Of a stretch of 64,000 bases of DNA, positions 34,442 to 43,555 are shown piece after piece. How positions within the stretch are numbered: the stretch's first letter is position 1; every line of letters starts with the position of its first letter. Position numbers and translations under genes: made by a program. The notes below the pieces were generated by a model. The model saw nothing but the letters and a program-made list of their open reading frames with translations, was not told where the DNA came from and searched no databases. Source of the stretch: an uncultured Pseudovibrio sp. (GTDB lineage Bacteria > Pseudomonadota > Alphaproteobacteria > Rhizobiales > Stappiaceae); the NCBI GenBank assembly GCA_947496145.1, contig CANMBS010000002.1, positions 1 to 64,000 of the forward strand. Reading direction: 5' to 3'.

Positions 34442-35161
34442 ATGGTATCGGCCACATTGACAAAGCTCAGCGACCTTGATGGCCAGGCACCAATAGGCGC
34501 ATGTCAGGAAAGCTATCAGCAGCCAGAAATTATCGCTAGGAACTCTGGACGTAAGCAACGCCTGAGTGCGCATGATGTCCTCTTTTATGAGGGAGACAAG
34601 GCAGAGCGTCTTTATGAAGTCGTACGCGGCGTTATGATGCTCTATAAGCTGCTTCCCGATGGGCGACGGCAGGTTGTATATGTCCTTCGCGAAGGGGATA
34701 TGCTTGGTTTCTCCAACCGTGATTTTTTTGATTGCACCGCAGAAGCGCTAACTGAAGTAGAGTTGCAGGTCTTTGAGACCCGTGAAATCTCAACTTCTCC
34801 TGTTATGCAGAACTACGTCAATCGCTGTCTGCTCTCACAAATGGAAAATCTGCACGAGCACACAGTATTGCTTGGCCGTAAATCCGCTCTTGAGCGAGTT
34901 TCGACATTCCTGATGAGCCTCGTCCCAAACCGTGGCGGGCATGGTTGTACGGGTCCCAAAGAAGAGGGGGCGCCGGATACAAAGACGGTATCTTTGTCTA
35001 TGACACGTCAGGAAATCGCAGATTACCTTGGGCTGACGATTGAGACGGTAAGCCGCGTAATCTCTCAGCTAAAACGCCGCGGTCTGATTAAGGTGGAAAA
35101 GCAAGATAGCATTCACATCACCAATATCTGCGGCATCTGCCAGTTAACAGGAATGCACTGA
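34442..35161 (+). CDS. fixK: Crp/Fnr family regulator, FixK-like
   Basis: 239 residues from ATG 34442, with a strong GAGGAGG site. The cyclic-nucleotide-like beta barrel covers about residues 35-130 and the Crp helix-turn-helix 187-225 (TRQEIADYLGLTIETVSRV, which gives FNR-type DNA specificity through E-x-x-S-R). There is no N-terminal cysteine cluster, so it is not an oxygen-sensing FNR but rather FixK class, under FixJ control. Oddities: a Gly/Cys-rich insert before the HTH (GGHGCTGPKEEGAPD) and a C-terminal NICGICQ with a CxxC. It probably binds the TTGA-N6-TCAA sites at this locus, including its own. Confidence 0.85.
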   Translation: MVSATLTKLSDLDGQAPIGACQESYQQPEIIARNSGRKQRLSAHDVLFYEGDKAERLYEVVRGVMMLYKLLPDGRRQVVYVLREGDMLGFSNRDFFDCTAEALTEVELQVFETREISTSPVMQNYVNRCLLSQMENLHEHTVLLGRKSALERVSTFLMSLVPNRGGHGCTGPKEEGAPDTKTVSLSMTRQEIADYLGLTIETVSRVISQLKRRGLIKVEKQDSIHITNICGICQLTGMH

Positions 35162-35217
35162 AGGCTGCAAAGAGACGACAGCCTTTCAGGTAAAAAGACA
35201 AATCGGTAGAGTTGACC

Positions 35218-35244
35218 AAAGGCGCTGACTATACAGCGCCTTTT
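35218..35244 (+). terminator. Terminator of fixK
   Basis: AAAGGCGCTG-ACTATA-CAGCGCCTTTT, perfect ten-base stem with T run. Confidence 0.85.
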
Positions 35245-35267
35245 GTATTTTACGCACAAACGAAAAA

Positions 35268-35284
35268 CGGCTCTGAAAGAGCCG
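35268..35284 (-). terminator. Terminator of hemN
   Basis: CGGCTCT-TTC-AGAGCCG on the minus strand followed by TTTTT. It lies about 28 nt beyond the hemN stop codon. Confidence 0.85.
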
Positions 35285-35311
35285 CTTCTGCCTATGACTT
35301 ATCTTGAACAG

Positions 35312-36661
35312 CTATACGGCAACTGAATGCCGCGCTTGCTGGTTTGCCAGATAGGTATCAAACACGGACGCAACAACCCGCACATAGCGCCGACCGGCAT
35401 CTGTAACGGTCAAATGGGTATCATTCAGTATCACGACCCCATCATTGATCATTTCAGCCAGAGAGGCGGGGATGCTTGAAAACTCGCTCATCGGTAAGCC
35501 GTGCTGTTCAGCAATAAGCGCATAGTCCACCTGATAGTAAGTCATCAGTTGCATTATGATCTCCGCCCGGCACAAATCAACCCTGTCAACCTCAATCCCT
35601 TTTTTGATTGGTAAGGTGTCTTCACTGAGCATACGTTCCCACTCGCGTGCCGACGGAGTTGTTTGAATGTAGCCTTGCGGAAGGAAACCGATGGAGCTGC
35701 AACCAAAGCCGATGAGCGTATCAGCAGTGTCTGTCGTGTAGCCTTGGAAGTTGCGGCGCAAACGGCCTTGTTTCAGTGCAACGGCCATCTCATCAGTTGG
35801 CAGCGCAAAATGATCAAGGCCAATCACATCATAGCCAGCGTCAACAAGCGCCTCACGAGAAACATCAGAGAGTCGAATGCGCTCATTGGTATTAGGTAAG
35901 TTTTCTTCCTTGATCAGCTGCTGGTGTTTTTTGAACCAGGGTACATGAGCGTAACCAAAGAGAGCCACACGGCCCGGAGCCAGTGCCTTTGTGTATTCTA
36001 CTGTATCGCGGATTGTCTTTTCAGATTGTCCAGGCAGCCCATACATCAAGTCAAAGTTAATGTCGTTCAGGCCGACATTGCGAAGTGCAGCAACAGCCTT
36101 CTCTACCGTTTCTAACGGTTGAATCCGCCCGATCTGCTTTTGCACATCCTCATCAAAGTCCTGCACACCAAGGCTCGTACGTGTGATGCCAGCCATCTTT
36201 AGTGTCTCTGCCAGATAATCTCCAACAGTGCGCGGGTCCAGCTCGATTGCGTGCTCAATATCTTCAGAAAAGACGAAATGGGTTTTCAGCTTGTCGACGA
36301 TCTTCAAAAATGCATCTCGGGGAACCAGACTTGGCGTACCTCCACCCCAGTGAATGTGATGAACTTCTCGACCAGTCCCAAGCCGCTCCAGTACGAGGTC
36401 GATCTCTTTGAGCATCAATTCTACGTAGGCCAGCACCGGTGCCATCTTACGTGTGGCCTTAGTGTTACAGCCACAGTAATGGCACATCTCCTGACAAAAT
36501 GGCACGTGCAAATACAGTGACAACGGAGTATCGCTTGGAATGCTCTCTAGCCAGTCGCCATAAAGAGACGGTGTTACCGCATCGCTAAAATGTGGCGCAG
36601 TGGGATAAGAGGTGTATCGAGGTACGTTCAGGGACGCATATTTTTGCTCAAGATCGGTCAT
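35312..36661 (-). CDS. hemN: oxygen-independent coproporphyrinogen III oxidase
   Basis: 449 residues of the radical SAM HemN family. The [4Fe-4S] motif is CQEMCHYC (Cys56, Cys60, Cys63) followed by a fourth family cysteine (Cys65); VPRYTSYPTAPHF is the conserved N-terminal stretch and IHWGGGTPS the SAM-binding glycine motif. It converts coproporphyrinogen III to protoporphyrinogen IX without oxygen, supplying haem for the cbb3 oxidase when oxygen is low. A FixK box lies 34-47 nt upstream of the start codon. It is convergent with fixK and has its own terminator. Confidence 0.95.
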   Translation of the reverse strand: MTDLEQKYASLNVPRYTSYPTAPHFSDAVTPSLYGDWLESIPSDTPLSLYLHVPFCQEMCHYCGCNTKATRKMAPVLAYVELMLKEIDLVLERLGTGREVHHIHWGGGTPSLVPRDAFLKIVDKLKTHFVFSEDIEHAIELDPRTVGDYLAETLKMAGITRTSLGVQDFDEDVQKQIGRIQPLETVEKAVAALRNVGLNDINFDLMYGLPGQSEKTIRDTVEYTKALAPGRVALFGYAHVPWFKKHQQLIKEENLPNTNERIRLSDVSREALVDAGYDVIGLDHFALPTDEMAVALKQGRLRRNFQGYTTDTADTLIGFGCSSIGFLPQGYIQTTPSAREWERMLSEDTLPIKKGIEVDRVDLCRAEIIMQLMTYYQVDYALIAEQHGLPMSEFSSIPASLAEMINDGVVILNDTHLTVTDAGRRYVRVVASVFDTYLANQQARHSVAV

Positions 36662-36694
36662 GAGGTCACCATACGCATATTGACTAATTGGACT

Positions 36695-36708
36695 TTGATC
36701 CCTGTCAA
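36695..36708. promoter_or_regulatory. FixK/FNR box between hemN and the AbrB-family gene
   Basis: TTGATCCCTGTCAA fits TTGA-N6-TCAA. For hemN its centre is only about 41 nt from the start codon, so a class II promoter would leave almost no leader. For the rightward AbrB-family gene (start 36875) a start near 36743 would be possible. It may serve either or both. Confidence 0.65.
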
Positions 36709-36874
36709 CATCTGGTAGTTTTTGAAAAACTCAAGTGCTTTCAACTAATTCGTGCATCTTTGCGAATAATTCTAGTTTGATGACCAGAAATATATATTGA
36801 TTGTATCTATCAATGTTGAATGCATGAAAATCAAAAGTTACCTCATTAAAAGATCAAATGCAGGGGGTAACGTT

Positions 36875-37972
36875 ATGAAACTAAAAGACATGCTGAGATT
36901 ACTTGCCTTTCTGGCTCTCGGTGGCGCAGGAGCAGCACTTTTCGAAACTCTCTCATTGCCCGCAAGTTTCCTGGCAGGTCCAATGGTTGCTATTGTGATG
37001 GCTAAGTCATTTTCCTTGCCTCTTTTTAATAGCGCCAGCACCACTATTCCGGTTCCCCTGGCTTCCGGTAATTTAATTTTGATTGGCGCAGTTATGGGGT
37101 CGGCAGTCTCACCCGATTTTTGGGAGGGAGCTGTTTTATGGCCTGTGTCCATGATTGCGCTTCTCGCAGTGGTGAGTGGGATAACTTCACTGGTCTATTT
37201 TTACGTACACAAAAAGTGTGGCTGGGCCCGGGAAGAAGCTTTCTTTGCAGGGCTTCCTGGTGCGTTGACTATGACCGCTGCTCTGGCACAAGAGCGAGGA
37301 GCGCCCATGGAGCGCATAATGGTAGTGCAGCTTGTACGTCTCTTTTTATTGATCGCAATTCTTCCTCTCATTATTACAGGAATTGTTGGTGGTGATGGTG
37401 TTTACGCCATACCATCACAAGAACAGGCAGATGCGATGACTTGGATGAGCGGTGCAGAGCTTGTTATCGCGCTTTCTATATGTGCAGTTACTGCATTCGT
37501 TGCGCATAAATTAAAAGCACCAGCGGGGTTGTTAACCGGAGCTTTCTTTGCAAGTGCTGTACTTAACTCCACCGGCTTATTGGAATTTGAGCTGCCATTT
37601 TGGCTGGCGATACCGTGTTATGTGCTCATGGGAAGCAGTGTAGGTCTTTATATAGGCAAGATAGATGGCAGCACGCTTAAAGCAGTCTTCGGTACTTCTT
37701 TTGCCGTTTTTGCAATTAGCTTGACGATTGCTTTTTCTGGAGCGGTTGTCACCTCGTGGGCACTTTCCATTAGCTTCGATAAAGTGTTTCTTTCATTCGC
37801 TCCCGGTGGCATGGAGGCAATGCTGTTGATCTCGATCCTGCTTGATGTGGACCCTGTCTTCGTTGTTACCCATCAACTGGCACGCTTCATGGGCCTGATT
37901 GCCTTTCTGCCACTCGTTACTAGATATGTGTTAGGCCCTGTTGCACCGCGAGATAAGCCGGGTTCTGAATAG
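36875..37972 (+). CDS. AbrB family membrane protein (TIGR03082-type)
   Basis: 365 residues from ATG 36875 (GGGGGT upstream). The protein is a two-fold repeat of hydrophobic segments with PASFLAGPMVAIVMA and PAGLLTGAFFASAVLN at equivalent positions. The conserved signatures AFFAGLPGALTMTAALAQERG and LSFAPGGMEAMLLISILL match the 'AbrB duplication' (putative ammonia monooxygenase-like) family, whose function is unknown despite the names. About ten membrane helices. A longer frame upstream is unlikely. It lies between hemN and ccoN, perhaps under the same FixK box. Confidence 0.85.
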   Translation: MKLKDMLRLLAFLALGGAGAALFETLSLPASFLAGPMVAIVMAKSFSLPLFNSASTTIPVPLASGNLILIGAVMGSAVSPDFWEGAVLWPVSMIALLAVVSGITSLVYFYVHKKCGWAREEAFFAGLPGALTMTAALAQERGAPMERIMVVQLVRLFLLIAILPLIITGIVGGDGVYAIPSQEQADAMTWMSGAELVIALSICAVTAFVAHKLKAPAGLLTGAFFASAVLNSTGLLEFELPFWLAIPCYVLMGSSVGLYIGKIDGSTLKAVFGTSFAVFAISLTIAFSGAVVTSWALSISFDKVFLSFAPGGMEAMLLISILLDVDPVFVVTHQLARFMGLIAFLPLVTRYVLGPVAPRDKPGSE

Positions 37973-38415
37973 TCGCTCCTGCATTCGAATCTCTCTAAAA
38001 TACGTAATAATTTGCGTGTGTAGGTTTTTGAACGCAGTGCAGGAGCTGATTATATATCTGTATTAGGAGAAAGCCTTAGGTACTCAACAGAAAAAGCAGG
38101 TCCTGCCCCTTTAGCAGGTTATGATTCTGAGAAGGTGAATTCACTCTTCCTGGTTCGCTCTGATGTGATGAATTGCATTGATCATACAGCAACTTGCATT
38201 CATCTGCGCCAAAACACCGCACTAACCAGTAACTATGCGTAATATATGACAAAAACTGAAAAACATGGGGTCTAGTTGCGAATTAGATTAATTTTATTTT
38301 TTTTGTTAGAGTTGTTTTTGATTTGCATCAAGGGCGGGGCATTTTGCCACCCATAGAACTACGATCAGGGTGTCCTCTTTGGGCAAACTTATTTACTTTA
38401 ATTGGGGCGAATATC
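37973..38415. other. Promoter region of ccoNOQP
   Basis: 443 nt without a gene. The only strong signal is the FixK box at 38318-38331; the preceding 300 nt is AT-rich and holds no clear hairpin or reading frame. The open frame reaching back to TTG 38323 overlaps the box and is not the true start. Confidence 0.5.
38318..38331 (+). promoter_or_regulatory. FixK/FNR box of ccoN
   Basis: TTGATTTGCATCAA fits TTGA-N6-TCAA. The centre at 38324-38325 predicts a start near 38366, with CATAGA at 38352-38357 as -10 and a 50-nt leader before ATG 38416. This is a canonical class II arrangement. Confidence 0.8.
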
Positions 38416-40071
38416 ATGGGTGAGCGGAAAGTCAGATATCTGTCGCTCGAGGAAGGTGGTTTTTCCATTCTTCTTCTCGCGGTGGCGATTTTCTGTCTGG
38501 TCATTGCAGGGAAAACCTGGGATCAGGTCTTAGCATTTCATACCGGATTGATAGCACTAGCATCATTAGCCGGTATCTTCTTTATTTTTCGCCGATACTT
38601 CGACGGAACCAGCACTCCCGCACCGCTGGAAATTAACGGTAAGCCAAACTACAATATGGCTCCTGTTAAATTCGCGACGTGGGCATCTGTGTTCTGGGGT
38701 ATCGCGGGTTTTCTGGTAGGTGTAATCATTGCATCTCAGCTGGCCTTTCCAGCTCTGAACTTTGACCTGCCATGGATCAATTTCGGGCGTTTGCGCCCGC
38801 TTCATACTTCAGCGGTTATCTTTGCATTCGGCGGTAACGTACTTCTTGCGTCTTCGTTCTACGTTGTACAGCGCACCTGTCAGGCGCGTTTGCCGGGTAC
38901 AATCGCTCCATGGTTCGTTATCCTTGGGTACAACCTCTTCATCGTTGTTGCAGGTACAGGTTACCTCCTCGGTGTAACTCAGGGTAAAGAATATGCTGAA
39001 CCAGAGTGGTATGCAGACTGGTTGCTGACCGTGGTCTGGGTTGCCTATCTGCTCACCTTCCTCGGCTCCATCTGGCGTCGTAAAGAGTCCCATATCTATG
39101 TAGCAAACTGGTTCTATCTTGCGTTTATCGTAACAATTGCAGTTCTGCATCTGTTCAATAACGCATCCCTGCCAGTAAGTATCTACTCAACCAAGTCCTA
39201 CATCGTTTGGGCAGGTGTTCAGGATGCGATGGTTCAGTGGTGGTATGGTCACAACGCAGTGGGCTTCTTCCTGACAGCTGGCTTCCTGGCAATCATGTAC
39301 TACTTCATTCCGAAGCGTGCTGAGCGTCCGGTTTACTCTTACCGCTTGTCCATCGTTCACTTCTGGGCACTGATCTTCATCTACATCTGGGCTGGTCCTC
39401 ACCATCTGCATTACACCTCACTGCCACAGTGGGCGTCTACGCTTGGTATGACCTTCTCCATTATCCTTTGGATGCCATCCTGGGGTGGTATGATCAATGG
39501 TCTGATGACCCTGTCAGGTGCTTGGGATAAGCTGCGTACCGATCCGGTTCTGCGTATGATGGTTGTGTCTGTAGCATTCTACGGCATGTCCACCTTCGAA
39601 GGTCCGCTCATGTCTATCCGTGCAGTGAACGGTCTGTCTCACTACACAGACTGGACTGTTGGTCACGTGCATGCTGGCGCTCTCGGTTGGGTTGGTTACA
39701 TCTCCTTCGGCGCTCTGTACTGCCTCGTACCGTGGCTTTACAACAAAAAATCTTTGTACTCTCTGCGCCTTGTTAACTGGCATTTCTGGGTCTCTACTCT
39801 GGGCATTGTGTTCTACATCTGCTCCATGTGGGTCTCCGGTATCATGCAGGGTCTGATGTGGCGTGCTTATGACAGCCTTGGCTTTCTGGAGTACTCCTTC
39901 ATCGAAACAGTGGATGCGATGTATCCGTTCTACGTTATGCGTGCATTCGGTGGTCTTCTCTTCCTCACAGGCGCATTCATCATGGCGTACAACCTCGTGA
40001 TGACCGTTCGTGTGGGTGAAGCGTCCGAAAGCGAAGCCGCAGGTCAGCCTGCAATGGCTCCAGCGGAATAA
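38416..40071 (+). CDS. ccoN: cytochrome c oxidase cbb3-type subunit I
   Basis: 551 residues from ATG 38416. The haem-copper oxidase core is plain: [17 protein letters not shown] holds the low-spin haem histidine, [17 protein letters not shown] a copper B ligand, [13 protein letters not shown] the double histidine, and [14 protein letters not shown] the haem b3/b ligands. Subunit I with about 12 helices reduces oxygen to water and pumps protons in the inner membrane. First gene of ccoNOQP, directly downstream of a FixK box; ends 14 nt before ccoO. Confidence 0.96.
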   Translation: MGERKVRYLSLEEGGFSILLLAVAIFCLVIAGKTWDQVLAFHTGLIALASLAGIFFIFRRYFDGTSTPAPLEINGKPNYNMAPVKFATWASVFWGIAGFLVGVIIASQLAFPALNFDLPWINFGRLRPLHTSAVIFAFGGNVLLASSFYVVQRTCQARLPGTIAPWFVILGYNLFIVVAGTGYLLGVTQGKEYAEPEWYADWLLTVVWVAYLLTFLGSIWRRKESHIYVANWFYLAFIVTIAVLHLFNNASLPVSIYSTKSYIVWAGVQDAMVQWWYGHNAVGFFLTAGFLAIMYYFIPKRAERPVYSYRLSIVHFWALIFIYIWAGPHHLHYTSLPQWASTLGMTFSIILWMPSWGGMINGLMTLSGAWDKLRTDPVLRMMVVSVAFYGMSTFEGPLMSIRAVNGLSHYTDWTVGHVHAGALGWVGYISFGALYCLVPWLYNKKSLYSLRLVNWHFWVSTLGIVFYICSMWVSGIMQGLMWRAYDSLGFLEYSFIETVDAMYPFYVMRAFGGLLFLTGAFIMAYNLVMTVRVGEASESEAAGQPAMAPAE

Positions 40072-40085
40072 TCGGGAGTCTACGA

Positions 40086-40820
40086 ATGTCTGCTTGGAAA
40101 AAACACCAAATCTTCGAGACGAACTCGCTGATCCTGATCGTTGGCATTGTCATCATGATTGCAATCGGTGGTCTCGTTGAAATCGTTCCTCTTTATTACC
40201 TGAAGAGCACGATCGAAAAAACTGAGGGTATGCGCCCTTATACTCCGCTTGAGCTTGTTGGGCGTAATATCTATGTGCGTGAAGGCTGCTATGCATGTCA
40301 CTCACAGCAGATCCGTCCAATGCGTGATGAGTTGGAGCGTTACGGCAACTACTCGCTGGCAGCGGAATCCATGTATGACCGCCCGTTCCAGTGGGGTTCT
40401 AAACGTACCGGTCCCGATCTTGCTCGTGTCGGCGGGAAGTACTCTGACGAATGGCAGCGTGATCACCTGATCAATCCACGTTCAGTGTCTCCAACCTCTG
40501 TCATGCCTGGCTATCCATTCCTCATGGATGCAAAGCTTTCTACTGTTGAGATTGAAAATCACCTGAAGGTGAATGCGATGTACGGCGTTCCTTATACTGA
40601 GGAGCAAATGGCAAACGCAAAGATCGATCTCATGGCTCAGGCTCAGCCTGATAGCGATGAAGCAGAAGGCTTTGAAGAACGCTACCCGGATGTTCTTATT
40701 CGTGACTTCGACGGAAACCCGAAGGCAGTCACCGAAATGGATGCACTGGTCGCATATCTGCAAATGCTTGGCACGCTCGTAGACTTTAGCCTCTACGACG
40801 AAAAAGCAAACCTGCGCTAA
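40086..40820 (+). CDS. ccoO: cytochrome c oxidase cbb3-type subunit II (mono-haem)
   Basis: 244 residues, one N-terminal membrane anchor (about 13-40) and a periplasmic cytochrome c domain with haem-binding CYACH (residues 68-72) and a distal methionine, probably in [10 protein letters not shown]. It passes electrons from CcoP to subunit I. GGGAG ribosome binding site; second gene of the operon. Confidence 0.96.
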   Translation: MSAWKKHQIFETNSLILIVGIVIMIAIGGLVEIVPLYYLKSTIEKTEGMRPYTPLELVGRNIYVREGCYACHSQQIRPMRDELERYGNYSLAAESMYDRPFQWGSKRTGPDLARVGGKYSDEWQRDHLINPRSVSPTSVMPGYPFLMDAKLSTVEIENHLKVNAMYGVPYTEEQMANAKIDLMAQAQPDSDEAEGFEERYPDVLIRDFDGNPKAVTEMDALVAYLQMLGTLVDFSLYDEKANLR

Positions 40821-40827
40821 GGGGGAG

Positions 40828-40989
40828 ATGATGGACGCGACTTATACCTCTCTCGCAAACTTCGCGCAAACTGGAGGTTTGCTCTATTTTATGGCGATTT
40901 TTGCAGGCGTAGTTCTCTACGCTTGCTGGCCAAGCAATGGGGAGCGTTTTAATGATGCTTCACAAATCCCGCTTCGGGAGGACGACTAA
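40828..40989 (+). CDS. ccoQ: cbb3-type oxidase small subunit CcoQ (FixQ)
   Basis: 53 residues (52 if the second ATG at 40831 is used), below usual gene-length cut-offs. One membrane helix (LLYFMAIFAGVVLYACWP) followed by a short polar tail (NGERFNDASQIPLREDD) is the CcoQ pattern. It lies exactly between ccoO and ccoP; its stop overlaps the ccoP start (TAATG). CcoQ stabilises the complex against oxygen. GGGGGAG precedes the two ATGs. Confidence 0.9.
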   Translation: MMDATYTSLANFAQTGGLLYFMAIFAGVVLYACWPSNGERFNDASQIPLREDD

Positions 40990-41864
40990 TGGCTGAGCAC
41001 AAAAAGGAAATCGACCAGGTTACTGGTATTGAAACCACTGGTCACGAATGGGATGGCCTGAAGGAGCTTAACAACCCGCTCCCGAAATGGTGGCTCTATA
41101 TTTTCTACGGCTCTATTATATGGTCAATCGCCTACTGGATCCTGATGCCGAGCTGGCCATTGGTTAATGGTTACACAAAAGGTCTTCTGAACTATAGCCA
41201 GCGTGCTGTCGCTACAGAAGAGTTTGACGTTGCCGCTGCTGAGCGCGCAAAGGTCGGCGAAAAACTGATGGAAGCTTCTCTGGAAGAAATCCGTGATACG
41301 CCAGCTCTCCTTGAGTTTGCAATGGCACAGGGTAAAGTGGCCTTTGGTGACAACTGTGCACCTTGCCATGGAACCGGTGCTACCGGCTTTGAAGGCTATC
41401 CAAACCTTCAGGACGATAGCTGGATCTGGGGTGGTGATCTGGATACGCTTGCAACAACCATTTCTTATGGTGTTCGTGCAGAACATGACGAAACCCGTTT
41501 CGCAGAAATGCCTGCATTCGGTCGTGATGAGCTGCTCGAAAAGGATGAGATCATTCAGGTGTCCAACTATGTTGGCTCCGTGGCTGGCCTTCCTGTTCAG
41601 GATGGCGTTGATCTGGAAGCTGGCAAGGTAATCTTTGAAGAGAACTGTGCCTCCTGTCATATGGAAAATGCCAAGGGCGACATGGAAACGGGTTCTCCGA
41701 ACCTGACTGCGCCAACTTATCTCTACGGCAAATCTGTCGAAAACATCATCGCTCAGGTAAATGCACCTCGTCATGGTGTCATGCCTGCATGGATTGATCG
41801 TCTGGGTGAAACAACAGTGAAATCACTGGCTGTTTATGTTCACTCCCTCGGCGGCGGCCAATAA
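40989..41864 (+). CDS. ccoP: cytochrome c oxidase cbb3-type subunit III (di-haem)
   Basis: 291 residues with an N-terminal membrane helix (WWLYIFYGSIIWSIAYWIL) and two cytochrome c domains: CAPCH (residues 123-127) and CASCH (220-224). It accepts electrons from soluble cytochrome c. Start overlaps the ccoQ stop. A hairpin follows at 41891-41918 before fixG. Confidence 0.96.
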   Translation: MAEHKKEIDQVTGIETTGHEWDGLKELNNPLPKWWLYIFYGSIIWSIAYWILMPSWPLVNGYTKGLLNYSQRAVATEEFDVAAAERAKVGEKLMEASLEEIRDTPALLEFAMAQGKVAFGDNCAPCHGTGATGFEGYPNLQDDSWIWGGDLDTLATTISYGVRAEHDETRFAEMPAFGRDELLEKDEIIQVSNYVGSVAGLPVQDGVDLEAGKVIFEENCASCHMENAKGDMETGSPNLTAPTYLYGKSVENIIAQVNAPRHGVMPAWIDRLGETTVKSLAVYVHSLGGGQ

Positions 41865-41890
41865 GCTGTGACATTTTGAGATGATAACAA

Positions 41891-41918
41891 AAGCGAGGAC
41901 GCGCAAGTGCCCTCGCTT
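41891..41918 (+). repeat. Hairpin between ccoP and fixG
   Basis: AAGCGAGG (41891-41898) and CCTCGCTT (41911-41918) form a perfect eight-base stem around a 12-nt loop, followed by CTCTT. It may be a weak terminator or an mRNA processing/stability element separating ccoNOQP from fixGHIS. Confidence 0.55.
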
Positions 41919-41956
41919 CTCTTGCCAAAAGCACATCGCCAACTGAGGAAGACGTT

Positions 41957-43432
41957 ATGTCTAGCCAAGTTGAACCCATCGATAACGAAGAAGATGAAAC
42001 CTGGTTTGCTTCGGCGGCTAAAATTTACCCTATGGAGGTAAAAGGCCGTTTCCGAAAAATTAAATGGATCATCTTATTTATTACCCTTGGAATTTATTAT
42101 TTTACCCCCTTCATTCGCTGGGACAGAGGGCCTCTGCTTCCAGATCAGGCAGTTCTTGTCGATTTTGAACGTAAAAGAGGTTATTTCTTCTTTCTGGAGA
42201 TCTGGCCTCAGGAGGTTTATTATCTGGCAGGATTGCTCATCATTGCAGCAGTTGGTCTGTTTTTGATGAACGCAATCGCGGGACGCCTCTGGTGTGGTTA
42301 TCTTTGCCCGCAGACTGTCTGGACAGACCTGTTCTTCCGCATTGAGCATATGGTTGAGGGTGACCGTCGCAAACGGATGGCACTGGATAAGCAACCCTGG
42401 AATGCACAAAAGATTCTCAAAAAGGGAACAAAGCACTTCCTTTGGTTGATGATTGCCTGGTGGACAGGTGGGGCCTGGGTGCTCTACTTCTCTGATGCAC
42501 CCACGCTGGTTTACGACCTTGCGACTGGTCAGGCCGCCTTCTCAGCCTATCTCTGGATCGGAATTCTCACCTTCACAACTTATTCTCTTGCAGGTCATAT
42601 GCGCGAGCAGGTGTGTGTGTACATGTGTCCATGGCCGCGTATTCAAGCGGCTTTGACGGATGAGCATGCACTTAATGTGACTTACCGCTATGATCGGGGT
42701 GAGCCACGCGGGCGTTTGAAAGAGAACAAAAAACGCATCGCAGAAGGTTTGCCGGCAGGTGATTGTATCGACTGTAATCAGTGTGTTCACGCTTGCCCAA
42801 CAGGTGTAGACATCCGTAAAGGCTCTCAGTTGGATTGCATTCAGTGTGGACTTTGTATTGATGCTTGTGATGCAATCATGAACAAAGTAGGCAAACCGAC
42901 AGGGCTGATCGCTTATGACACTGACGTAAACATTGAGCGGCGAGAGCGTGGCGAGAAAGAGGTGTATCGTCTAATCCGGCCACGAACGGTTATCTATACG
43001 GCAGTTATTGCTGCAATCGCGGGCGTTATGCTGTATGCACAGCTCAACCGTTCCATGACTGACCTGTCTGTAGTGCATGATCGTAACCCGCTGTATGTGT
43101 TGCAAAGTGACGGTGCTTACCGGAACGGATATGCGCTTCGCTTGTTGAATAAACACAATAATGAGCAAAACTTTACACTTAGCGTTGAAGATATGCCGGA
43201 AGGCAGTGTGCTTGAAGTGGTAGGTGTTCACCGCACGGCAAGTGATGTAGTGAAAGACACTGCAATAACACTGTCCGTAGACGCTGATACCACACGTTCG
43301 GTACGTGCACTCGTCTTCTCGCCTCCAGGTGTTGAGATGCCGGGGTCGAAACCTATGAGCTTTAAGCTCGTGAATACAGAGACTGGTGAGACCACCATCA
43401 TCAGCGACTTCTTCCGTGCCCCGGGTAAGTAG
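41957..43432 (+). CDS. ccoG: cytochrome c oxidase accessory protein CcoG (FixG)
   Basis: 491 residues with about five membrane segments. Two cysteine clusters bind [4Fe-4S] centres: CIDCNQCVHACP and CIQCGLCIDACD; another pair, CGYLCPQ and CVYMCPW, lies in the membrane part. The C-terminal third is an Ig-like periplasmic domain. CcoG is a copper-reducing or chaperone protein required for cbb3 biogenesis. GAGGAAG ribosome binding site; first gene of the fixGHIS set. Confidence 0.95.
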   Translation: MSSQVEPIDNEEDETWFASAAKIYPMEVKGRFRKIKWIILFITLGIYYFTPFIRWDRGPLLPDQAVLVDFERKRGYFFFLEIWPQEVYYLAGLLIIAAVGLFLMNAIAGRLWCGYLCPQTVWTDLFFRIEHMVEGDRRKRMALDKQPWNAQKILKKGTKHFLWLMIAWWTGGAWVLYFSDAPTLVYDLATGQAAFSAYLWIGILTFTTYSLAGHMREQVCVYMCPWPRIQAALTDEHALNVTYRYDRGEPRGRLKENKKRIAEGLPAGDCIDCNQCVHACPTGVDIRKGSQLDCIQCGLCIDACDAIMNKVGKPTGLIAYDTDVNIERRERGEKEVYRLIRPRTVIYTAVIAAIAGVMLYAQLNRSMTDLSVVHDRNPLYVLQSDGAYRNGYALRLLNKHNNEQNFTLSVEDMPEGSVLEVVGVHRTASDVVKDTAITLSVDADTTRSVRALVFSPPGVEMPGSKPMSFKLVNTETGETTIISDFFRAPGK

Positions 43433-43467
43433 AAGTTAAGTAAGGTAAACTACCTGACTTTGCTAGT

Positions 43468-43493
43468 GTAGTGAGGGGTACGCCCCTCATTAC
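43468..43493 (+). repeat. Hairpin between fixG and fixH
   Basis: GTAGTGAGGGG and CCCCTCATTAC pair with one mismatch around TACG, an eleven-base stem with a compact loop. The sequence after it is AAAACAA, so it is not a T-run terminator. It sits in the 123-nt gap before fixH and could set the relative level of fixG and fixHIS messages. Confidence 0.6.
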
Positions 43494-43555
43494 AAAACAA
43501 GTTCAAATGGCGTTGCTCTTCCTCATCTTATGAGCCGCCCTGAAGGAGCCAGGAC

